Source: Flavobacteriaceae bacterium
Lineage (GTDB): Bacteria; Bacteroidota; Bacteroidia; Flavobacteriales; Flavobacteriaceae
Direction: 5' to 3'
DNA length: 8,319 nucleotides
Assembly: GCA_015488935.1 (NCBI GenBank)
Contig: WFMU01000471.1
Location: forward strand, 1 to 8,319
The position numbers and the translations under genes are program-made. Shown here piece after piece: positions 5,301 to 8,319 of this stretch; the stretch's first letter is position 1, and the number at the start of each line of letters is the position of its first letter. The notes beneath the pieces were generated by a model. The model searched no databases, had not been told where the DNA came from, and worked only from the letters and a program-made list of their open reading frames with translations.

Positions 5301-8114
5301 TTAGAATCGTAAGTATAAGTTTAAATAATAGGTTGTTAAATTTCCGTACCAGTATTTAGAACCAAAAACAGGAGTTTCGCGACTTTTATCTTCTTGTAGT
5401 TGTAAAAAGTTTGCATTTCTTGCTTGTTCAAAGCCTCCAGTTTTGTATTCTCTACCCAAAATGTTACTGATGTTTGCAAAAACACCAATATATTTATTTC
5501 CTATTTTCCATGATTTTCCACCTACGGCATTTACTAAAAAGGCAGGATTAAATTTTTCTTGAGTTAATAAATCATCAACTTCTTTTTGTGTTACTTGGTT
5601 TCCTGTTTCTGGATTTACAATTACTTCACCGCCTTGAATTACACCGTTATTAAGTGTAAAGTTTTCTTGGTAGAAGTAATCTGTTCTTGTAATTCGAGAT
5701 ACATTAACATAATTATCTGTAATATAGTTTGCATTTACACCAAACCACCAGTAGTTAGGGTCTCTATACTCAAAACCTAATGAGTATGCTTGTTGTGATG
5801 TTCCTCCTGTTTTTAATCCTTTAAGGTAAGTTGTTCCATAATCAATTAAACCTGTTTCTTTTACTCCTTCTTCGGAGGATAAGTATAAATGCGGATTATT
5901 TGCATATTCAAAATTTCCTAAAGAAGCTACACCAGTTATTTTAATGGTTGGTGTTGCTTGTACTTCCATTCCAAACTCTACACCCATATTTTTTCTATTA
6001 ACACCAGTAGTTACTTCGCCAACAAAATCTGAAGTACCATCTCTTCCTTGAGCAATACCATCTGCATAATAAAATGCAGTTTCTACACCATTCTTAAAAT
6101 TAGTTATATAACCTGTTAAACGTGCTTTTATTCCTGGTCCTCTATAGATGTAACTAGCATCAAAAGAATTTATTTTTTGACTTGTAATATTTGGTATGAT
6201 ATGATTAGAAACACGAATATTTGCAAATGTTCCTCTAATATTTGGAGCAATAGACAACATTCCTGCATTTACATTTAATAAATGACGTCCTGTAAGTTTA
6301 TAGGTTAATCCACCTTTATAACTTATATCGTTAAAAGTTTGTTCGTCACTTGTCCCTAAAGAATAATCTTTATAAAGTCCATTTCTATAAAGCCCTTCTC
6401 TTTGGTGTTTGGTATTTACAAAATTACCAGAAACAAAAAAGTCCACTTTGTCGTAAGCAAATTGTAATTGTGCAAAAGCTTCGGTAGAAGAAGAGTTTAT
6501 ATTGTAATTGTAATTAAAACGGTCTCCTTCTCTAATTTCTCTATTTGGATTGTCTAAATTATATTGTGCTTGATCATCATTTGTATTTGGATTGTTTGGG
6601 TCAGCATCTTGTGCATAAGGATCTACATCGCTATGGAAGTTTGCACCTAATAAATCTAACATATTTGCATAATTTTCGGAATATAATTTTGAATAATTTA
6701 ATCTTGCATTTAAGGTAATATTATCCGATAATTCTGTTGTTAAATTGGTATTTGCTGTAATAGTAGTATCATCATTTCTATCTTCATATAAATAATAATC
6801 GGCATTTCCATTATCTTCTGGCGAACGATTTGCATCGTAAATTTCGTTCCAATCTATTTGACCATAATTAGAAAATGCTTTTAAATTACCATAATATTCT
6901 ACATAATCAGGACCACTATTATGTGCTAATGCATAACTTGGTAATTTTTGATAGTAAGTAGGGTCTGGATTATTTGCTCTAAAATAACCTAAACGACTAT
7001 TGCCTATATGACCTGTTTGAAATGCAATATTTGTATTTAGGGTTGTTGTACTATTCATATTCCAATAGTGACTTAAAATTGCCATTGGTTCTGAAATTTC
7101 TTTCATTCTAGAATTGCGATTTGCACCACTTTGTGTTCCCCAATACGAGTTGTATTTTAATCCTTTTAGGTCATATACTTCTTGTGTATTTGGAGATGAT
7201 TTTCCTCTACGGTTAAAGGTATGGAATGCTGTAATTCCGATACTGTGTTTATCATTTAATTTTTTTTCGGCAGAAAGGTAACCAGACCATGCGTTGTATG
7301 AACTTCCTTCGTTGTAGCCTTCTTGGGCATATCTTCTAGAGCCAGAAACACTTAAAGCCCATCCTTTTTCATTTAAACCACTATTGTAAGTTGCCATTAC
7401 TCTACCATAATAATTACGGTTTGTAGATGCTGCAGAAATACGAGAGCCTTTACGTTGCTCTGATGCTCTTGTACTAAAAGAAGTAGAACCTAAAACACCA
7501 CCAAATGTTTTTTCGGCTGGTGCTAGACCATTGGCAAATTCTTGATTACGTAATACATCATTAAGACCTCCCCAATCGGACCATTGTGGACGACCATTAA
7601 AGACTTTGTTCATTTTAATACCATTCATCAATACATTTGCATTTTCTGAATCGTAACCTCTTGCTCTAAACCATGGGAAGTTAAATGCGGCTGCTCTAGA
7701 GAATACGTCTTTAGAAGACTGTAATAGTCCAGCTGTATTATCGGCTGCACCTTCATCATCAGATAATTCATCATCAGAAAGTGAAATGGTACTATCTTCT
7801 TCTTCCATAAAGTCTTCGTATAAAAGAATTGTTTCTAAATCAATATCTTTAGATACATTTAAAGGAAACTGTTGTGTTTCATAGCCAGTTAAAGCAATTT
7901 TTACAATTTGTTTTCCTTTGGGAACATTTTTTAATTCAAAAACACCATTTGCGGTAGTTTTTTGAGTAATAGATGTTCCTAAAACAGAAACCATTACGTT
8001 AGCCATTCCTTTTTCTGATGCTGCATTTACCACTTTACCTTTAACGGTATGTTGGGCAAAAAGACCATAAAATGAAAAGATACTAAGTAAGGTTACAATA
8101 ATATATTTTTTCAT
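5301..8114 (-). CDS. TonB-dependent outer-membrane receptor with CarboxypepD_reg-like N-terminal domain
   Basis: This 937-residue receptor imports an unknown ligand across the outer membrane using TonB energy. The signal peptide (MKKYIIVTLLSIFSFYGLFA, cut before QHTVKG) is followed by a carboxypeptidase-regulatory-like beta-sandwich (about 21-98; KGKVVNAASEKGMANVMVSV, GVFELKNVPKG, GYETQ). Next comes a very acidic linker (about 100-121) containing DSTISLSD, a possible TonB box. The plug begins near 128 (LLQSSKDVFSRAAAF, RGYDSENANVLMNGIKMN), and a 22-strand-type barrel with aromatic-rich strands ends in YLNLYLRF, with the usual terminal Phe. The plug wording differs from SusC (no typical VTVRGT-like stretch) and no SusD gene follows. 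Instead a DUF5689 lipoprotein lies 17 bases downstream. The length is normal for the class and no frameshift is seen. The start is ATG at 8114 with an AT-rich leader of about 40 bases after a good -7 box. The ligand is unknown; carbohydrate, peptide, metal chelate and nucleic-acid breakdown products remain possible. Confidence 0.95.
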   Translation of the reverse strand: MKKYIIVTLLSIFSFYGLFAQHTVKGKVVNAASEKGMANVMVSVLGTSITQKTTANGVFELKNVPKGKQIVKIALTGYETQQFPLNVSKDIDLETILLYEDFMEEEDSTISLSDDELSDDEGAADNTAGLLQSSKDVFSRAAAFNFPWFRARGYDSENANVLMNGIKMNKVFNGRPQWSDWGGLNDVLRNQEFANGLAPAEKTFGGVLGSTSFSTRASEQRKGSRISAASTNRNYYGRVMATYNSGLNEKGWALSVSGSRRYAQEGYNEGSSYNAWSGYLSAEKKLNDKHSIGITAFHTFNRRGKSSPNTQEVYDLKGLKYNSYWGTQSGANRNSRMKEISEPMAILSHYWNMNSTTTLNTNIAFQTGHIGNSRLGYFRANNPDPTYYQKLPSYALAHNSGPDYVEYYGNLKAFSNYGQIDWNEIYDANRSPEDNGNADYYLYEDRNDDTTITANTNLTTELSDNITLNARLNYSKLYSENYANMLDLLGANFHSDVDPYAQDADPNNPNTNDDQAQYNLDNPNREIREGDRFNYNYNINSSSTEAFAQLQFAYDKVDFFVSGNFVNTKHQREGLYRNGLYKDYSLGTSDEQTFNDISYKGGLTYKLTGRHLLNVNAGMLSIAPNIRGTFANIRVSNHIIPNITSQKINSFDASYIYRGPGIKARLTGYITNFKNGVETAFYYADGIAQGRDGTSDFVGEVTTGVNRKNMGVEFGMEVQATPTIKITGVASLGNFEYANNPHLYLSSEEGVKETGLIDYGTTYLKGLKTGGTSQQAYSLGFEYRDPNYWWFGVNANYITDNYVNVSRITRTDYFYQENFTLNNGVIQGGEVIVNPETGNQVTQKEVDDLLTQEKFNPAFLVNAVGGKSWKIGNKYIGVFANISNILGREYKTGGFEQARNANFLQLQEDKSRETPVFGSKYWYGNLTTYYLNLYLRF

Positions 8115-8148
8115 GTGTTAATTTAAAATGTTAATTATTTTTATTTCG

Positions 8149-8158
8149 GGTTATAACC
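8149..8158. promoter_or_regulatory. 10-bp palindrome at the predicted receptor transcription start
   Basis: GGTTATAACC is a perfect palindrome, flanked by AT-rich DNA. It begins 3 bases downstream of the -7 box, where the transcript of the receptor operon should begin. Such a position would suit a repressor site, but 10-bp palindromes also arise by chance and no second copy is seen. Confidence 0.25.
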
Positions 8159-8161
8159 TTG

Positions 8162-8169
8162 CAAAAATA
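8162..8169 (-). promoter_or_regulatory. Bacteroidota -7 promoter box for the receptor operon
   Basis: On the minus strand the bases read TATTTTTG, an exact match to the TAnnTTTG -7 element of Bacteroidota primary-sigma promoters. It lies 47 bases upstream of the receptor ATG, which leaves a leader of about 40 bases. The expected TTTG at -33 (about 19 bases further upstream) is not present; the bases there read CACT, so the promoter may be weak or activator-dependent. Confidence 0.5.
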
Positions 8170-8319
8170 AGGTTTTTGTTTGTTTCTAAGTGTTAAATTT
8201 ATAAATTTTCAATGAATTTTATAAAAAAGGTACGATTTTAGCTTTAAATAAATTAATTGATACGTTAATTTGTTTTTCTGCATGGAAAATTATAGTTAAT
8301 TTAGCCTAAAATTTAAACA
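8170..8319. other. AT-rich non-coding flank
   Basis: Upstream of the receptor promoter the window ends in about 150 bases of AT-rich DNA rich in TTAA and AAATT words. I see no open reading frame of useful length, RNA gene, strong hairpin or exact TAnnTTTG box on the plus strand. It may hold upstream control sites of the receptor operon or the leader of a gene beyond the window. Confidence 0.5.

Noticed and set aside
8170..8319. Divergent promoter for a gene beyond the right edge
   Set aside because: The nearest string, TAATTTG, has one base too few between TA and TTTG, and no start of a downstream gene is visible to support it.

Overview
The window looks like a chromosomal segment of an AT-rich member of the Bacteroidota, most likely Flavobacteriaceae. 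The support is a CarboxypepD_reg-like/TonB-dependent outer-membrane receptor paired with a DUF5689-type lipoprotein, lipoprotein signal peptides ending in [LT]-x-[SA]-C, a Bacteroidota -7 box (TAnnTTTG) in front of the receptor gene, and little Shine-Dalgarno signal at ordinary starts. The genus cannot be called from the sequence.

Left half, plus strand: the first 160 bases are a purine-rich 7-bp tandem array in strict phase, with a 28-bp higher-order unit. It is followed by a CTTTGCG-rich stretch. Both run directly into the 5' end of a GH3 beta-glucosidase lipoprotein (BglX type, to 2410), so the true start codon is uncertain; TTG at 185 is my best estimate. A 114-base spacer holding what looks like a degenerate inverted copy of the CTTTGCG sequence separates it from a GH88 unsaturated glucuronyl hydrolase lipoprotein (2525-3769). 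The two enzymes fit the end stages of breakdown of a uronic-acid-containing polysaccharide: GH88 removes the unsaturated uronyl residue left by a polysaccharide lyase, and GH3 removes terminal beta-linked sugars. No lyase, SusC/SusD pair or regulator is visible, so any wider polysaccharide utilisation locus would lie to the left.

Centre: a strong 12-bp hairpin (3779-3813) with A- and T-runs on both sides serves as a bidirectional terminator between two convergent transcription units.

Right half, minus strand: a 937-residue TonB-dependent receptor (8114-5301) is followed after 17 bases by a 472-residue DUF5689 / choice-of-anchor-J lipoprotein (5283-3865). They form a two-gene operon with a recognisable -7 box and a 10-bp palindrome near the expected transcription start. 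There is no SusD, so this is a non-Sus uptake pair whose ligand is unknown. It is probably functionally separate from the glycosidase pair. The last ~150 bases hold no gene that I can support.

The least explained parts are the heptamer array, its intrusion on the start of the GH3 gene, and the ligand of the receptor/DUF5689 pair.
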